64,000 nucleotides of DNA from Usitatibacter palustris (GTDB lineage Bacteria > Pseudomonadota > Gammaproteobacteria > Burkholderiales > Usitatibacteraceae): assembly GCF_013003985.1 (NCBI RefSeq), contig NZ_CP053073.1, forward strand, positions 744,001-808,000. Direction: 5' to 3'. A model generated the notes under the pieces. That model did no database searches. It saw only the letters and a program-made list of their open reading frames with translations, and had not been told where the DNA came from. Made by a program: the position numbers and the translations under genes. Each line of letters begins with the position of its first letter. Position 1 is the stretch's first letter. Of this stretch, positions 35,518 to 44,743 are shown in pieces.

Positions 35518-36292
35518 CCGATTCGTGGACCTGCCGGAACGCCCGCTTCGCGGGCGTTTCCATTTCCGCGGCGCGCTTCGCGTCGTAGACCGAGAGCCAC
35601 CAGCCGACGTGGAAGGTATCGCTGCTGCCTTCGAGTTCGATGAAGAGCACGTCGTCGCCGAGATCAGGAAAACGGAGCGCCAGGGCGCGCCTGGCGACCG
35701 CGAGCTCGACAATGGCTCTCGTGGGTTTGTCGCCTAGCTTTGCCTGCACGTCGTCGCCCGCCTTGATCGCGTCGGTGCTTCCCACCGCGGCGACAACGCG
35801 CTTCCACATTGCGTCGCGCGGCGCGGTCGCCTCGAGGCGCTCGGAGATCATGTGGCGAATCTTCCCGCGATGCTTCTCGAGGTAAAGGCGCAGGTTGTAG
35901 AGGAAGTACGTCCAGCCGACTTCGGTTCCCTCGAAGAAGGAATCCCAGCCTTCGCTTTCGCCGAAGCCCGATTGCACGAGGCGCACGCGCGTCTTGCCGC
36001 CGACGGTCTCGAGGTTCCACTCCGCGGCGAGCGCCGTCCCGGGGCCCATCATGTCGTTGTTCAGCCAGCGCACCTGCTTGTTGGGCTGCCATGAATCGAC
36101 GGTCGTGTCGTAGGCCATCTCCGCGCTCCACCCGAGCGTGACGGTGCCGCCGAGCCCGGGGCGATCGACCTTCGCGATCGGCGGGAACCAGTTCGCGATG
36201 CCTTGCCCCTCGGTGAGCGCCTTCCAGGCTTCCTCGATCGGCGCGTCGATGTCGACCTGCAGCTCGAGCTTGCGAACGGGTTTGTCGGTCAT
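35510..36292 (-). CDS. AHSA1/SRPBCC-domain protein
   Basis: A 260-residue protein whose first 150 residues are an SRPBCC (START-like) fold of the AHSA1 type (IDAPIEEAWKALTEGQGIANWFPP, VRLVQSGFGESEGWDSFFEG). The last 110 residues form a second, weaker domain of similar size (VVAAVGSTDAIKAGDDVQ). ATG at 36292 is chosen because it overlaps the upstream ArsR gene (ATGA); the longer frame to 36667 is a shadow. ArsR-AHSA1 pairs are common in bacteria and often serve stress or small-molecule responses. Its 3' end overlaps the convergent TRAP gene by 8 bases. Confidence 0.82.
   Translation of the reverse strand: MTDKPVRKLELQVDIDAPIEEAWKALTEGQGIANWFPPIAKVDRPGLGGTVTLGWSAEMAYDTTVDSWQPNKQVRWLNNDMMGPGTALAAEWNLETVGGKTRVRLVQSGFGESEGWDSFFEGTEVGWTYFLYNLRLYLEKHRGKIRHMISERLEATAPRDAMWKRVVAAVGSTDAIKAGDDVQAKLGDKPTRAIVELAVARRALALRFPDLGDDVLFIELEGSSDTFHVGWWLSVYDAKRAAEMETPAKRAFRQVHESAT
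35538..35565 (+). terminator. terminator of the gntR-TRAP operon
   Basis: AACGCCCGC-TTC-GCGGGCGTT, a 9-bp stem followed by TCCATTT, 20 bases after the TRAP gene stop. It lies inside the 3' coding end of the convergent AHSA1 gene. Confidence 0.65.
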
Positions 36293-36879
36293 GGTTTCCT
36301 CCGCGGGTTGCGAATGGGATGTGCGCCCAGCACGACGCGGTAGCTGCGGCCGTCGGGCGCGTTTTCGTCGTGGTACTTCTCGACGATGCGGGCGAGTGAT
36401 TCGAGGAGCTCGTCGGCGAAGGCCTGGCGCTCCTGCGGCGAGCGCAGGCGCACTTCGACTTCCGCCGAGAGTGTGGCCATCGGGCGGCCGGCGTTGTCGG
36501 CGGCGGCCTGCGCCTCGGCGACGTCCTTGGCCATGCGCGAGGCGAGGGCGACGAGGTAGCCGCTGGAAAACTTGTCCTTCACCTTGCGCGGGTCGATGCC
36601 CGGGCCGAAGACGTCGTGCGAGGCGATGAGGTACTGCGACGTGCGCCGGACGATCCGCTCCGTGCACCCGCGGCGCTGCTCTTCGCGCACGAGCTCGAGA
36701 TAGCCACCGGCTTCGAGCTGGCGCACGTGGTACGCGGCGAGCTGGCGCGTGAGGCCCAGCGACTTGGCGATGGTGGAAGCCGACCCGGGCTCGGCCAGCG
36801 CTTCGAGGATGCGCTGGCGGACGGGGGCGGCGAGGAGTGCCGCGTGGCGGGGGTCGTGGACGACCTGGACGGTGGCCAT
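36289..36879 (-). CDS. ArsR-like winged-helix regulator
   Basis: A 196-residue regulator. The N-terminal winged helix covers residues about 10-80 (HAALLAAPVRQRILEALAEPGSASTIAKSL, then TRQLAAYHVRQLEAGGYLELV), and the C-terminal half contains long helices. No metal-binding cysteine motif of classical ArsR is seen, so it is probably a non-metal sensor of the HTH_20/YP-type. It overlaps the AHSA1 gene (ATGA) and probably controls it. Transcription starts from the 46-base gap next to cbiX. Confidence 0.85.
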   Translation of the reverse strand: MATVQVVHDPRHAALLAAPVRQRILEALAEPGSASTIAKSLGLTRQLAAYHVRQLEAGGYLELVREEQRRGCTERIVRRTSQYLIASHDVFGPGIDPRKVKDKFSSGYLVALASRMAKDVAEAQAAADNAGRPMATLSAEVEVRLRSPQERQAFADELLESLARIVEKYHDENAPDGRSYRVVLGAHPIRNPRRKP

Positions 36880-36925
36880 GGCGGGACTCTAATCCCGGCC
36901 CCGGCCATTTGACAAGAACTTTTTT

Positions 36926-37291
36926 CTAATCGACCCGGCCGACGACCCAGCCCGCAATGGCGTCGAGCAATTCCGGGACTTCGCCCACGGGCGCCTCGAG
37001 CGAGATCGGCACGCGGGGGTGCTGCGCGCGGAGGATGTCGAGGATCTTCGGGAGGTCCTGCTTCAGGTGCCCGCCCTGCGCCATGAAGAGCGGAAAGACG
37101 GTGATCGCCGCAGCGCCATTGGCGACGATCGTGGCGATCGCCTTCTCCAGCGTGGGCTCCATGAGCTCGAGATACGCGAGCTCGATCGGGCACTCGGGGC
37201 GCGACGCGCGGATGCGGTCGCGGATCGCCTCGAACGGACGCGCCCATTCGGGATCGCGGGCGCCGTGAGCGAAGAGGACGATCCCGTGCAA
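36926..37291 (-). CDS. CbiX-type chelatase domain protein
   Basis: A 121-residue single-domain CbiX/SirB-like chelatase, which inserts cobalt or iron into sirohydrochlorin. Metal-binding histidines are visible at H9 (LFAHGARDP) and H75 (AQGGHLKQDLP), the expected spacing for short CbiX. The TTG start at 37289-37291 follows the dut stop by one base; the first residues (MHGIVLFAHG) match family starts. Whether it serves siroheme or cobalamin synthesis cannot be told, since no other tetrapyrrole genes are present here. Confidence 0.85.
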   Translation of the reverse strand: MHGIVLFAHGARDPEWARPFEAIRDRIRASRPECPIELAYLELMEPTLEKAIATIVANGAAAITVFPLFMAQGGHLKQDLPKILDILRAQHPRVPISLEAPVGEVPELLDAIAGWVVGRVD

Positions 37292-37292
37292 C

Positions 37293-37742
37293 TCAATGCT
37301 TTCCGGTGGAACCGAAGCCGCCGGCGCCGCGCGTGCTCTCGTCGAAGTTCTCGACGATGTTGAGCTCCATCTGCACCACGGGCACGACGACCATCTGCGC
37401 GATGCGCTCCATCGGATTCACGACGAACTCCGTCTTGCCGCGGTTCCAGAGCGACACCTTCACCTCGCCCTGGTAGTCGGAGTCGATGAGGCCCACGAGG
37501 TTTCCCAGGACGATGCCGTGCTTGTGACCCAGGCCCGAGCGCGGGATGAGCACGGCGGCGAGGCCGGGATCGGCAACGTGAATGGCCATGCCCGAAGGAA
37601 TCAGCGCAGAGTCGCCAGGTGCGAGGGTCATCGGTGCGTCGATGCACGCGCGAATGTCGAGGCCCGCGGAACCGCTCGTCGCATAGGAAGGTAGTTGCCC
37701 GCGGATCCTCTCGTCGAGGATCCGGACGTCCAGTTTTTTCAT
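37293..37742 (-). CDS. dut: dUTP diphosphatase
   Basis: A 149-residue trimeric dUTPase, which hydrolyses dUTP to dUMP and keeps uracil out of DNA. All five motifs are visible: [46 protein letters not shown], and the C-terminal [11 protein letters not shown]. The ATG at 37742 lies three bases after the coaBC stop on the minus strand, the usual coaBC-dut arrangement. cbiX follows after one base. Confidence 0.96.
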   Translation of the reverse strand: MKKLDVRILDERIRGQLPSYATSGSAGLDIRACIDAPMTLAPGDSALIPSGMAIHVADPGLAAVLIPRSGLGHKHGIVLGNLVGLIDSDYQGEVKVSLWNRGKTEFVVNPMERIAQMVVVPVVQMELNIVENFDESTRGAGGFGSTGKH

Positions 37743-37745
37743 GTT

Positions 37746-38975
37746 CTAGGAGGCCTGCTTGATGGGGGTGACGGTCGCGCCCGGGGAGCGCGCTTCGAAC
37801 AACCGAATGGCGTGCGCAAGGATGCCGTGCGCGATCTGCGATTTCGGCGCGCGCGAAAGCGTGTGCGCGCCGGCGTCGTCGTAGATCGTGACTTCATTCT
37901 CTTCCTTGCCGATCGTGTGCTGCACGAGGTTCGCCACGATCATCGGGATCTTCTTCTTCGCGCGCTTCGCCTGCGCGTAGCCCGCGAGGTTCTCGCTTTC
38001 AGCGGCAAACCCTACGCAGAACGGGCCGCCCGGAATCTGCGCCACGTACGCGAGGATGTCTTCGGTCGGCTTCAGCTTGAGGTCGAGCGGCTCGGCGGAC
38101 TTCTTGAGCTTGCGGTTCGACGGTTGCACCGGCGTGTAGTCGGCCACGGCGGCAACGCCGAAGAACAGGTCGGTGCCGGCCACGTGCGACTTCACGGCGT
38201 TGAACATTTCGGCGGCACTCGTCACGTAGACGAAGTGCGCGCCATGGGGCGCGCTGAGCGACGTCGGGCCACTCACGAGCGTCACGTCGGCGCCGAGCGA
38301 CGCTGCGGCTTCGGCGAGCGCGTAGCCCATCCTCCCCGAAGAAAGATTGGTGATGCCGCGCACGGTGTCGATCGCTTCGAACGTCGGACCCGCGGTGATC
38401 AGGACCTTCTTTCCGGCGAGGCTCTTGGGCGCGAGGAAAGCGAGGATCGACTGGAGCAGTTCTTCGGGCTCGAGCATGCGGCCCATGCCCGTTTCGCCGC
38501 ACGCCTGGTCGCCGGCCGCCGGACCCAGCACCGCGATGCCGTCGGTGCGAAGTGTGGCGACGTTGCGTTGCGTGGCGGGGTTGTCCCACATCTCGCGATT
38601 CATCGCGGGTGCGACGAGCAGCGGGCAATTGCGCGCGATGCACACCGTGGAGAGCAAGTCGTCGGCGAGGCCATTGGCGACCTTGGCCATGAAGTCCGCG
38701 GTGGCGGGCGCGATGACGATCGCCTCCACGCCGCGCGAGAGCTCGATGTGCGCCATGTTGTTGGCGAAGCTCGCGTCCCATTGATTGGTGATGACGGGCT
38801 TGCCGGTGAGCGCCTGGAAAGTCGCGGGCGTCACGAATTTCGTGCCGGCCTCGGTCATCGCGACCTGCACTTCGACGTTGTTCTTCTGCAGAAGCCGCGC
38901 GAGCTCAGCCGCCTTGTAGGCAGCGATGCCCCCCGTGACCCCGAGCAGGATGCGACGCTTCAAGACCTTGTCCAT
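37746..38975 (-). CDS. coaBC: bifunctional phosphopantothenoylcysteine decarboxylase/synthase CoaBC
   Basis: A 409-residue bifunctional enzyme of coenzyme A synthesis. The N-terminal CoaC flavoprotein domain ([18 protein letters not shown], the [19 protein letters not shown] region and [16 protein letters not shown] with the substrate-clamp motif) decarboxylates phosphopantothenoylcysteine. The C-terminal CoaB domain ([25 protein letters not shown]) makes it. Only 30 bases separate it from the divergent radC. The panBCD genes that feed the same pathway lie 17 kb away in this window. Confidence 0.96.
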   Translation of the reverse strand: MDKVLKRRILLGVTGGIAAYKAAELARLLQKNNVEVQVAMTEAGTKFVTPATFQALTGKPVITNQWDASFANNMAHIELSRGVEAIVIAPATADFMAKVANGLADDLLSTVCIARNCPLLVAPAMNREMWDNPATQRNVATLRTDGIAVLGPAAGDQACGETGMGRMLEPEELLQSILAFLAPKSLAGKKVLITAGPTFEAIDTVRGITNLSSGRMGYALAEAAASLGADVTLVSGPTSLSAPHGAHFVYVTSAAEMFNAVKSHVAGTDLFFGVAAVADYTPVQPSNRKLKKSAEPLDLKLKPTEDILAYVAQIPGGPFCVGFAAESENLAGYAQAKRAKKKIPMIVANLVQHTIGKEENEVTIYDDAGAHTLSRAPKSQIAHGILAHAIRLFEARSPGATVTPIKQAS

Positions 38976-39005
38976 AAAGGCATTTTACCTTTCCCGGGGA
39001 GCGGC

Positions 39006-39668
39006 ATGTCGATCACCGAATGGCCCGTTGCGGAACGGCCTCGCGAACGCCTCAAGGCGCGTGGCGCGGCCGCCCTGTCTGATGCTGAATTGCTGGCGAT
39101 CCTGCTGGGTACCGGAACACGCGGCAGGAACGTCGTCGAGGTCGCCAGGGATATGTTGGGGCGCTTTGGGCGCGTATCGAGCCTGCTTGCCGCCGCGGAA
39201 TCCGAGCACCGGCGCGGCGCCGCCAAGTTCGCGCAATTCGCGGCTTCCATGGAGCTCGCCCGGCGCGCGCTGGCCGAGGAGATGCGCGCCCGGGACAGCC
39301 TCACCTCGCCCGGCGCCGTGCGCGGCTACCTGCGGTTGCGCATGCAGGAGCTCGCTCATGAAGCCTTCTATGGTGTGTTCCTCGATGCGCAGAACCGCGT
39401 GATCGTCGCTGAAGAACTGTTCCGCGGCACGCTGACCCAGACGTCGGTGTATCCACGGGAGATCGTGAAGCACGCGCTCGCTCACAATGCGGCGGCGGTG
39501 ATCCTCGCCCACAACCATCCTTCGGGAGTGGCCGAGCCCAGTCTCCAGGACCAGGCGCTCACTCGCACGCTCGCCGAAGCGCTGGCACTGGTCGACATCA
39601 AGGTCCTCGACCACTTCATCGTGGCTCCCGGGGCGTGCCTTTCCTTCGCGGAACGGGGGTTGATCTAG
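39006..39668 (+). CDS. radC: RadC family JAB-domain protein
   Basis: A 220-residue protein of the RadC family. An N-terminal helix-hairpin-helix-like region ([25 protein letters not shown]) precedes a JAB/MPN metalloprotease-like domain with the JAMM motif [15 protein letters not shown]. Historically named a DNA repair protein, its real function is unsettled. ATG at 39006 follows GGGGAGCGGC; the long frame running back to 37695 is antisense shadow over coaBC. It is divergent from coaBC. Confidence 0.94.
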   Translation: MSITEWPVAERPRERLKARGAAALSDAELLAILLGTGTRGRNVVEVARDMLGRFGRVSSLLAAAESEHRRGAAKFAQFAASMELARRALAEEMRARDSLTSPGAVRGYLRLRMQELAHEAFYGVFLDAQNRVIVAEELFRGTLTQTSVYPREIVKHALAHNAAAVILAHNHPSGVAEPSLQDQALTRTLAEALALVDIKVLDHFIVAPGACLSFAERGLI

Positions 39669-39734
39669 CCGGCGGGGGCCCAAAACCCCAACAAAATCAG
39701 CCTGTAGGCCCCAAGTAGGGGGTTCCTCAAGAGC

Positions 39735-39764
39735 TTGAAAGGATGGGGGCTCGTGGGCTATAAT
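39735..39764 (+). promoter_or_regulatory. promoter of rpmB-rpmG
   Basis: TTGAAA (39735-39740) and TATAAT (39759-39764) with an 18-base spacer, 62 bases upstream of rpmB. It is the strongest sigma-70 match I found in the window, as expected for a ribosomal protein operon. Confidence 0.8.
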
Positions 39765-39826
39765 CACGGGCTTCGTACCCCTCGGACTGCCCGGGCGGTC
39801 GGAAAATCCAGCTCAAGAGGTTTGTC

Positions 39827-40063
39827 ATGTCGAGAATCTGTCAGGTCACAGGCAAGGCCCCGATGGTGGGTCACCATGTGTCCCACGCGAACAACAAGAC
39901 CAAGCGGCGCTACCTCCCGAACCTGCAGTACCGCAAGTTCTGGGTCGAAAGCGAGAACCGCTGGGTGAAGATGCGCCTCACGAATGCAGGCCTGCGCCTC
40001 ATCGACAAGAAGGGCATCGACGTCGTCCTCGCCGACATGCGCGAGCGCGGCGAGAACGTCTGA
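39827..40063 (+). CDS. rpmB: 50S ribosomal protein L28
   Basis: A 78-residue ribosomal protein starting [23 protein letters not shown], the typical L28 N-terminus. It contains [10 protein letters not shown] and ends in GENV. The single cysteine shows that it is the zinc-free form usual in proteobacteria. It is the first gene of the rpmB-rpmG operon, with a strong promoter upstream and a terminator after rpmG. Confidence 0.97.
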   Translation: MSRICQVTGKAPMVGHHVSHANNKTKRRYLPNLQYRKFWVESENRWVKMRLTNAGLRLIDKKGIDVVLADMRERGENV

Positions 40064-40090
40064 CGAATCAGGACCCACGGGACCTAGACC

Positions 40091-40246
40091 ATGCGCGAAA
40101 AGATCAAGCTCGAGTCGTCCGCCGGCACCGGCCATTTCTACACGACGACGAAGAACAAGCGGACCATGCCCGACAAGATGGAGATCAAGAAATTCGATCC
40201 CGTCGCTCGCAAGCACGTCCTCTACAAAGAAACCAAGCTCAAATAA
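40091..40246 (+). CDS. rpmG: 50S ribosomal protein L33
   Basis: A 51-residue ribosomal protein: [20 protein letters not shown], then [23 protein letters not shown]. It lacks the two CxxC pairs, so it is the zinc-independent L33. It lies 27 bases after rpmB in the conserved rpmB-rpmG order. Confidence 0.97.
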   Translation: MREKIKLESSAGTGHFYTTTKNKRTMPDKMEIKKFDPVARKHVLYKETKLK

Positions 40247-40270
40247 CAATCAAGAAAAACAATAAAGATG

Positions 40271-40298
40271 AAAACCCCGCTTCGGCGGGGTTTTTTAT
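40271..40298 (+). terminator. terminator of rpmB-rpmG
   Basis: AAAACCCCGC-TTCG-GCGGGGTTTT followed by TT: a 10-bp stem with a TTCG loop and a T-run, 24 bases after the rpmG stop. Confidence 0.92.
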
Positions 40299-40427
40299 TG
40301 CGCTTTCAAGGTTCTTCGGCGGGCAACAATACCGATGCAATAACGCGTTGTGATGCGCTTCACTTCATACTTTGGAGGGGTGAGTCAGCATTGAATGTTT
40401 CCTAATAACCCCACTGGAGTTCGCTAG

Positions 40428-41189
40428 ATGCGCACGCACAAGAACAACCTGATTCTCGCCGCCGCCCTCTCGGCCTGCCTGGCCGTACCCGCATGGGCCG
40501 ACGTCGTGAAGCTTCACGGCGCCACCACCGTTCAGAACGTCGTGATCAACCCCAACCGCGAAGCGGTGCAGAAGACCACGGGTCACACCCTCGAGATCGT
40601 CGGCAACGCGACCGGCAAGGGTCTCGTGGACCTGTCCGAAGGCAAGGCCGACGCCGCCATGGTGTCGGAGCCGCTCGACATCGCCGTGGCCGCTGCCGCG
40701 GTTGCCGGCAAGACCATCGATGCCAAGACGCTGCAGATGCATGAGATCCGCAAGGACGAGATCGTGTTCGTGGTGCATCCGTCGAACGCCGCCTCCAAGC
40801 TCACCTGGGAACAACTTGCCGACATTCACACGGGCAAGATCACCAACTGGAAGGAAGTTGGCGGCAAGGATGCCCCGATCGTCGTGTACTCCGATGCCGT
40901 CACCGGCGGCACGCGCGCGATGGTGAAGAAGATCGTGATGAAGGACGTCGATTACGCGGCCAACGTGAAGTCGCTGACCTCCGTGTCGCGCGTGCCGGAA
41001 CTGATCGCCCAGGACGCCAATGGCGTGGGCGCGGTCGGCCGCGGCTTCGTGACGGGCGACAAGACCAAGATCGTCGCGACCAAGAAGCTCGAGCGTCCGC
41101 TCGCCCTCGTCACCATCGGCGCCCCGAGCCCGAAGGTGAAAGCGGTGTACGACGCGTTCAAGGTGGAAGCTGCCAAGTCCGCCAAGTAA
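40428..41189 (+). CDS. PstS-like periplasmic binding protein
   Basis: A 253-residue exported protein: signal peptide up to A24 (LACLAVPAWA-type end), then a PBP-like domain of the phosphate-binding class (KLHGATTVQNVVINPNREAV, the anion-loop-like YSDAVTGGTRAMVKK and GAVGRGFV). No transporter genes follow. Instead a chemoreceptor gene starts 52 bases downstream, so it may act as a ligand-presenting protein for chemotaxis or as a stand-alone phosphate or oxyanion binder. A hairpin lies between the two genes. Confidence 0.85.
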   Translation: MRTHKNNLILAAALSACLAVPAWADVVKLHGATTVQNVVINPNREAVQKTTGHTLEIVGNATGKGLVDLSEGKADAAMVSEPLDIAVAAAAVAGKTIDAKTLQMHEIRKDEIVFVVHPSNAASKLTWEQLADIHTGKITNWKEVGGKDAPIVVYSDAVTGGTRAMVKKIVMKDVDYAANVKSLTSVSRVPELIAQDANGVGAVGRGFVTGDKTKIVATKKLERPLALVTIGAPSPKVKAVYDAFKVEAAKSAK

Positions 41190-41198
41190 CACCGGAAC

Positions 41199-41225
41199 GG
41201 GGCCTTCGGGCCCCTTCCCCTTTTT
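41199..41225 (+). terminator. hairpin between the binding protein and the chemoreceptor
   Basis: GGGGCC-TTCG-GGCCCC (41199-41214), then TTCCCCTTTTT. It can act as a partial terminator, so the upstream gene may be expressed more than the receptor gene that starts 16 bases later. Confidence 0.6.
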
Positions 41226-41240
41226 CTCCTGGAGAGCATT

Positions 41241-42929
41241 GTGAAGAGCATGACCGTCATGGCGCGTCTCGCGCTGGGTTTCGGGCTGGTGATCGCGTTG
41301 TTCATGGCCTCGATGGCCGTGAGCATCCACCAGATGTACCGCCTGGGCTCGAGCATCGAGGACTTCGCGCAGAGTCGCGTTCCCAAGCTTTCCCTCAGCG
41401 GCAAGGTCGTCGAGCACCTGCTGCAGACCGCGCGCCAGATGCGCAACGTCCTTATCCTCGACGCCGAGACCGAGATCGTCAGCGAGATCGCGGACGTCGC
41501 CCGCAACACCGAGCAGGTGCACGAACTGCTCGCGCAGATCGGCAAGCTTGTCAGCGCCGACACCGAGCGCAACCTGATGAAGGAAATCGACGCCGCGCGT
41601 GTGAAGTACGAGCCGCTCGAGCAGAAATTCGTGGCGGCCGCGAAGAAGGCCGACTACGCCACGGCCAAGGACCAGATGCTGAGCGAGGTGCGCCCGGCAC
41701 AGGACGCGTACATCAACGCAGTCAACTCGTTCATCGAATACCAGTCGACCAACAGCGAGTCCGAAGCGCGCGAGGCTCACCAGCGCCAACGCGACGCGAG
41801 CGTGATCCTCATCATCATGGGGCTGGCGGGTGCGGTCATTGCCGTGATCGCCGCTTTCATCATTACCCGCGGGCTGCTGCGCAGTCTCGGGGGCGAACCG
41901 GCGTATGCCGCGGAAGTCGCGCGCCGCATCGCCGAGGGCGACCTCACGGTTCAAGTGGTGTCGAAGGCCGGCAACTCCGGAAGCCTCCTCGGAAGCATCG
42001 CGCGCATGCGCGACGCGCTCGCGGTCTCCGTGAGCGAGATTCGCGCCGCCGCGGAAGCGGTGGGCAGCGCCTCGCAGCAGATCGCCCGTGGCAACACGAA
42101 TCTTTCCAGCCGCACCGAAGAGCAGGCGTCAGCGCTCGGCGAGACCGCGGCCAACATGGAAGAGCTCACCAGCACCATCCAGCAGAACAACAACACGGCT
42201 CGTGAAGCCAGGTCGCTCGCCGCGGAGGCGACAACGGTTGCCGGACAGGGCGGCACGGCGATGACCGAAGTGATGGACGCCATGCATCGCATCTCGGAAT
42301 CGTCGTCGCGCATCGCCGACATCATCGGCGTGATCGATGGCATCGCGTTCCAGACCAACATCCTCGCCCTCAACGCCGCGGTCGAAGCGGCGCGCGCGGG
42401 CGAACAGGGCCGCGGCTTCGCCGTGGTCGCCACCGAAGTGCGTGCCCTCGCGCATCGCTCCGCGGACGCGGCCAAGGAGATCAAGAACCTGATCCAGGAA
42501 TCCACGCTGCGCGTGAATGGCGGCGTGAAGCACGTGGAAGGCACGAGCCGCACGATGGAGGAGATCATCGCCACCTCGCAAAAGGTGGGAGACCTCATCG
42601 CGGAGATCTCGGATGCCAGCACCGCGCAGCTCGCCGGCATCCAGGAAATCGGCAAGGCCGTGACGCAGATGGATTCGAACACGCAGCAGAACGCGGCCAT
42701 CGTCGAGGAAGCCGCGGCCGCTGCCGAGCACATGTCGAACCAGGCCGAGGCCCTCATCGGGACCGTGGCGCGTTTCAAGGTCGAGATGGCCGGGCCCACG
42801 ATCCTTGCCGCTGATGCGCGCCACATGGCCTCGCGGGCGATCGAACGCGCGGCGGTCCCTGCGACGCGTGGACGTCCTTCCATTCCCGCGAAGAGCGAGA
42901 GCGAAGACGCGGACTGGAAAGAGTTCTAG
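41241..42929 (+). CDS. methyl-accepting chemotaxis protein
   Basis: A 562-residue chemoreceptor. Membrane segments at about residues 7-29 and 190-212 flank a four-helix periplasmic domain of about 160 residues (4HB-type). A HAMP region follows (about 213-265), then the long signalling coiled coil with the invariant hairpin [21 protein letters not shown]. The GTG at 41241 has GGAG six bases upstream; ATG at 41250 is an alternative. The C-terminus ends in ...DADWKEF, without the NWETF methyltransferase-binding pentapeptide. Its pairing with a periplasmic binding protein suggests indirect sensing. Confidence 0.93.
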   Translation: MKSMTVMARLALGFGLVIALFMASMAVSIHQMYRLGSSIEDFAQSRVPKLSLSGKVVEHLLQTARQMRNVLILDAETEIVSEIADVARNTEQVHELLAQIGKLVSADTERNLMKEIDAARVKYEPLEQKFVAAAKKADYATAKDQMLSEVRPAQDAYINAVNSFIEYQSTNSESEAREAHQRQRDASVILIIMGLAGAVIAVIAAFIITRGLLRSLGGEPAYAAEVARRIAEGDLTVQVVSKAGNSGSLLGSIARMRDALAVSVSEIRAAAEAVGSASQQIARGNTNLSSRTEEQASALGETAANMEELTSTIQQNNNTAREARSLAAEATTVAGQGGTAMTEVMDAMHRISESSSRIADIIGVIDGIAFQTNILALNAAVEAARAGEQGRGFAVVATEVRALAHRSADAAKEIKNLIQESTLRVNGGVKHVEGTSRTMEEIIATSQKVGDLIAEISDASTAQLAGIQEIGKAVTQMDSNTQQNAAIVEEAAAAAEHMSNQAEALIGTVARFKVEMAGPTILAADARHMASRAIERAAVPATRGRPSIPAKSESEDADWKEF

Positions 42930-42940
42930 AGCCTGACGTG

Positions 42941-42967
42941 AAAAGCCCCGCTCAAGCGGGGCTTTTT
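42941..42967. terminator. bidirectional terminator
   Basis: AAAAGCCCCGC-TCAA-GCGGGGCTTTT plus T: an 11-bp stem with A-run and T-run. It lies between the chemoreceptor gene and the convergent GyrI-like gene, whose last codon it touches. Confidence 0.88.
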
Positions 42968-43427
42968 ACTTGAGCGGCACGCAGACCGCCGTCCGGAGCT
43001 TTTCGGGTGGCACTTCCCCGGGCGTGTTCAGGTAGTCCTCGAACGGCGGCTCGCCGCTCTCCTTCTCGCCGCTCTTCGGGAGCCACTGGCCATAGATGAA
43101 GTCGTACACGGCGGGCAGTCCCGCGTAGGGGCCTGTGTGGACCACGACCGCACACTTGCCGCCCGGAGTGTTCGTGATTCTCACGTTGCCATCGGGCTGG
43201 AAGTCGTCGGGGACGGAGATGCACGCGACGGACCGCAACTGGGCTTCGGGCGTCGTCGAAGGATCGTCGTAGTAGATCCCGAACATGTGCGTGCCCGGGC
43301 CGATGATGCCTTTCGAGCCGGCCCACTCACCGAGGCGTCCGAACACTTCGCCGATGCCCATGTACGAGCCGCGATGATCCATCGCAGCAACCCGGCGCGG
43401 AGCCAAGTGCTGGATGGTCACTTCCAA
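42966..43427 (-). CDS. GyrI-like small-molecule-binding protein
   Basis: A 153-residue protein with the GyrI-like/AraC effector-binding fold (two SHS2 modules): VTIQHLAPRRVAAMDHRGSYMGIGEVFGRL at the start, then GIYYDDPSTTPEAQLRSVACISVP and GGKCAVVVHTGPYAGL. Such stand-alone domains bind hydrophobic or cationic small molecules and some hydrolyse cyclopropanoid toxins. The start is TTG at 43425-43427, supported by GAGG seven bases upstream; GTG at 43421 is an alternative. Its target here is unknown. Confidence 0.85.
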   Translation of the reverse strand: MEVTIQHLAPRRVAAMDHRGSYMGIGEVFGRLGEWAGSKGIIGPGTHMFGIYYDDPSTTPEAQLRSVACISVPDDFQPDGNVRITNTPGGKCAVVVHTGPYAGLPAVYDFIYGQWLPKSGEKESGEPPFEDYLNTPGEVPPEKLRTAVCVPLK

Positions 43428-43447
43428 GGGGTTACCTCAGGGACGGA

Positions 43448-44626
43448 CTACGCGTAGCAGCGCAGGCGGCGCGAGAACTGCGCCAGCGATTCCACGTTGC
43501 TCTTCTCGGCGCGCTCGCACCAATCCTTGAGCTGCGCGGTGAGCTGCTCGGTCGAGAGCGTGGAGCGTTGCCAGATCTTCGTGAGTTCCTGGCGCATGGT
43601 CCACGACGTCTTGAGCGTGGGGCTCGAGTCGAGGGCGCGGTCGAGGTCGGCGCGATACGCGGCAGGCACCTCGGCTTCGTCGCGATGCAGCCAGGTGCGC
43701 ACGCTCGCGGCGGCACTGCGGCTGGCGATATGGCCCTTGGCGCGGAGCTTGGCGATTTCGTCGGCCGTGGTGCGCTTCATGTGCGAGGCGTAGCGCGAGA
43801 GCACGTCATAGCGATGCTGGATGACGGCATGCAGCGTGGCCGCATCGATCTCGAACTTGGTCGGGTCGAGGCGAACCTTCGGCGGCGCCTTGCGGACCTT
43901 GGCGAGGCCGAGGAACGAGAGGATCTGCAGGTACAGCCAGCCGAGGTCGAACTCGTGCCAGCGCATGGAGAACTTGGCCGAGGTCGGGTAGGCGTGGTGG
44001 TTGTTGTGCAGCTCTTCGCCGCCGATCCACACGCCGAAGCGCGTGATGTTGCGCGCGGCATCGTCGCATTCGAAGTTGCGATAGCCCCAGTAGTGGCCGA
44101 TGCCGTTGATGACGCCGGCGGCCCAGAACGGGATCCAGAGCATCATCACGCCCCACATCAGGAAGCCCGGGATGATGCCGAACAGCGCGATGTTGATCGA
44201 GAGCGTCACGAGGATGCCGAGCTTGTTGCACGGCGTGTAGACGTTGCGCTCGACCCAGTCATCGGGCGTGCCGTGGCCGTAGCGCGTCATCGTCTCGGGC
44301 TTGTGCGATTCCTTCACGTACAGGACGACACCGCCCCAGAGGACCTTGTTGATGCCGAGGATCTGCGGGCTGTGCGGATCTTCTTCCGTCTCGCACTTGG
44401 CGTGGTGCTTGCGATGGATCGCCGCCCACTCCTTGGTGATCATGCCCGTCGTCATCCACATCCAGAAACGGAAGAAGTGGCTCACGACCGGGTGGAAATC
44501 GACCGCGCTATGGGCCTGGCCGCGGTGCAGATACAGCGTCACGCCGGCGATGGTGATCTGCACCAGCACGAGCAGGACGAGGAGGTTGCCCCACCAGGGA
44601 AGACCGAGAAGCCCGTCGAAGATCAT
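43448..44626 (-). CDS. fatty acid desaturase, acyl-CoA delta-9 type
   Basis: A 392-residue membrane enzyme that puts a double bond into acyl chains. The three histidine boxes of the di-iron site are LHRGQAH, HRKHH and HNNHH, with hydrophobic pairs between them as in stearoyl-CoA desaturases. The C-terminal 120 residues (VIQHRYDVLSRYASHMKRTT) are an extension common to bacterial members of unknown role. ATG at 44626 is chosen since it opens with the first membrane segment. The 117 bases between it and mscS are AT-richer than the surroundings and probably hold its promoter (possible TACAAT -10 on the minus strand). Confidence 0.9.
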   Translation of the reverse strand: MIFDGLLGLPWWGNLLVLLVLVQITIAGVTLYLHRGQAHSAVDFHPVVSHFFRFWMWMTTGMITKEWAAIHRKHHAKCETEEDPHSPQILGINKVLWGGVVLYVKESHKPETMTRYGHGTPDDWVERNVYTPCNKLGILVTLSINIALFGIIPGFLMWGVMMLWIPFWAAGVINGIGHYWGYRNFECDDAARNITRFGVWIGGEELHNNHHAYPTSAKFSMRWHEFDLGWLYLQILSFLGLAKVRKAPPKVRLDPTKFEIDAATLHAVIQHRYDVLSRYASHMKRTTADEIAKLRAKGHIASRSAAASVRTWLHRDEAEVPAAYRADLDRALDSSPTLKTSWTMRQELTKIWQRSTLSTEQLTAQLKDWCERAEKSNVESLAQFSRRLRCYA

Positions 44627-44743
44627 GTGGAAGCGCGCCTTTATGAAGGGGCCGCGAAGGGTTCCGCGACACCAGATGAATGTATGGGCAGGAATTGTAG
44701 CCCACAAGGTCTGTAGGGGATATCAGCATCCCGGAAGATATTG

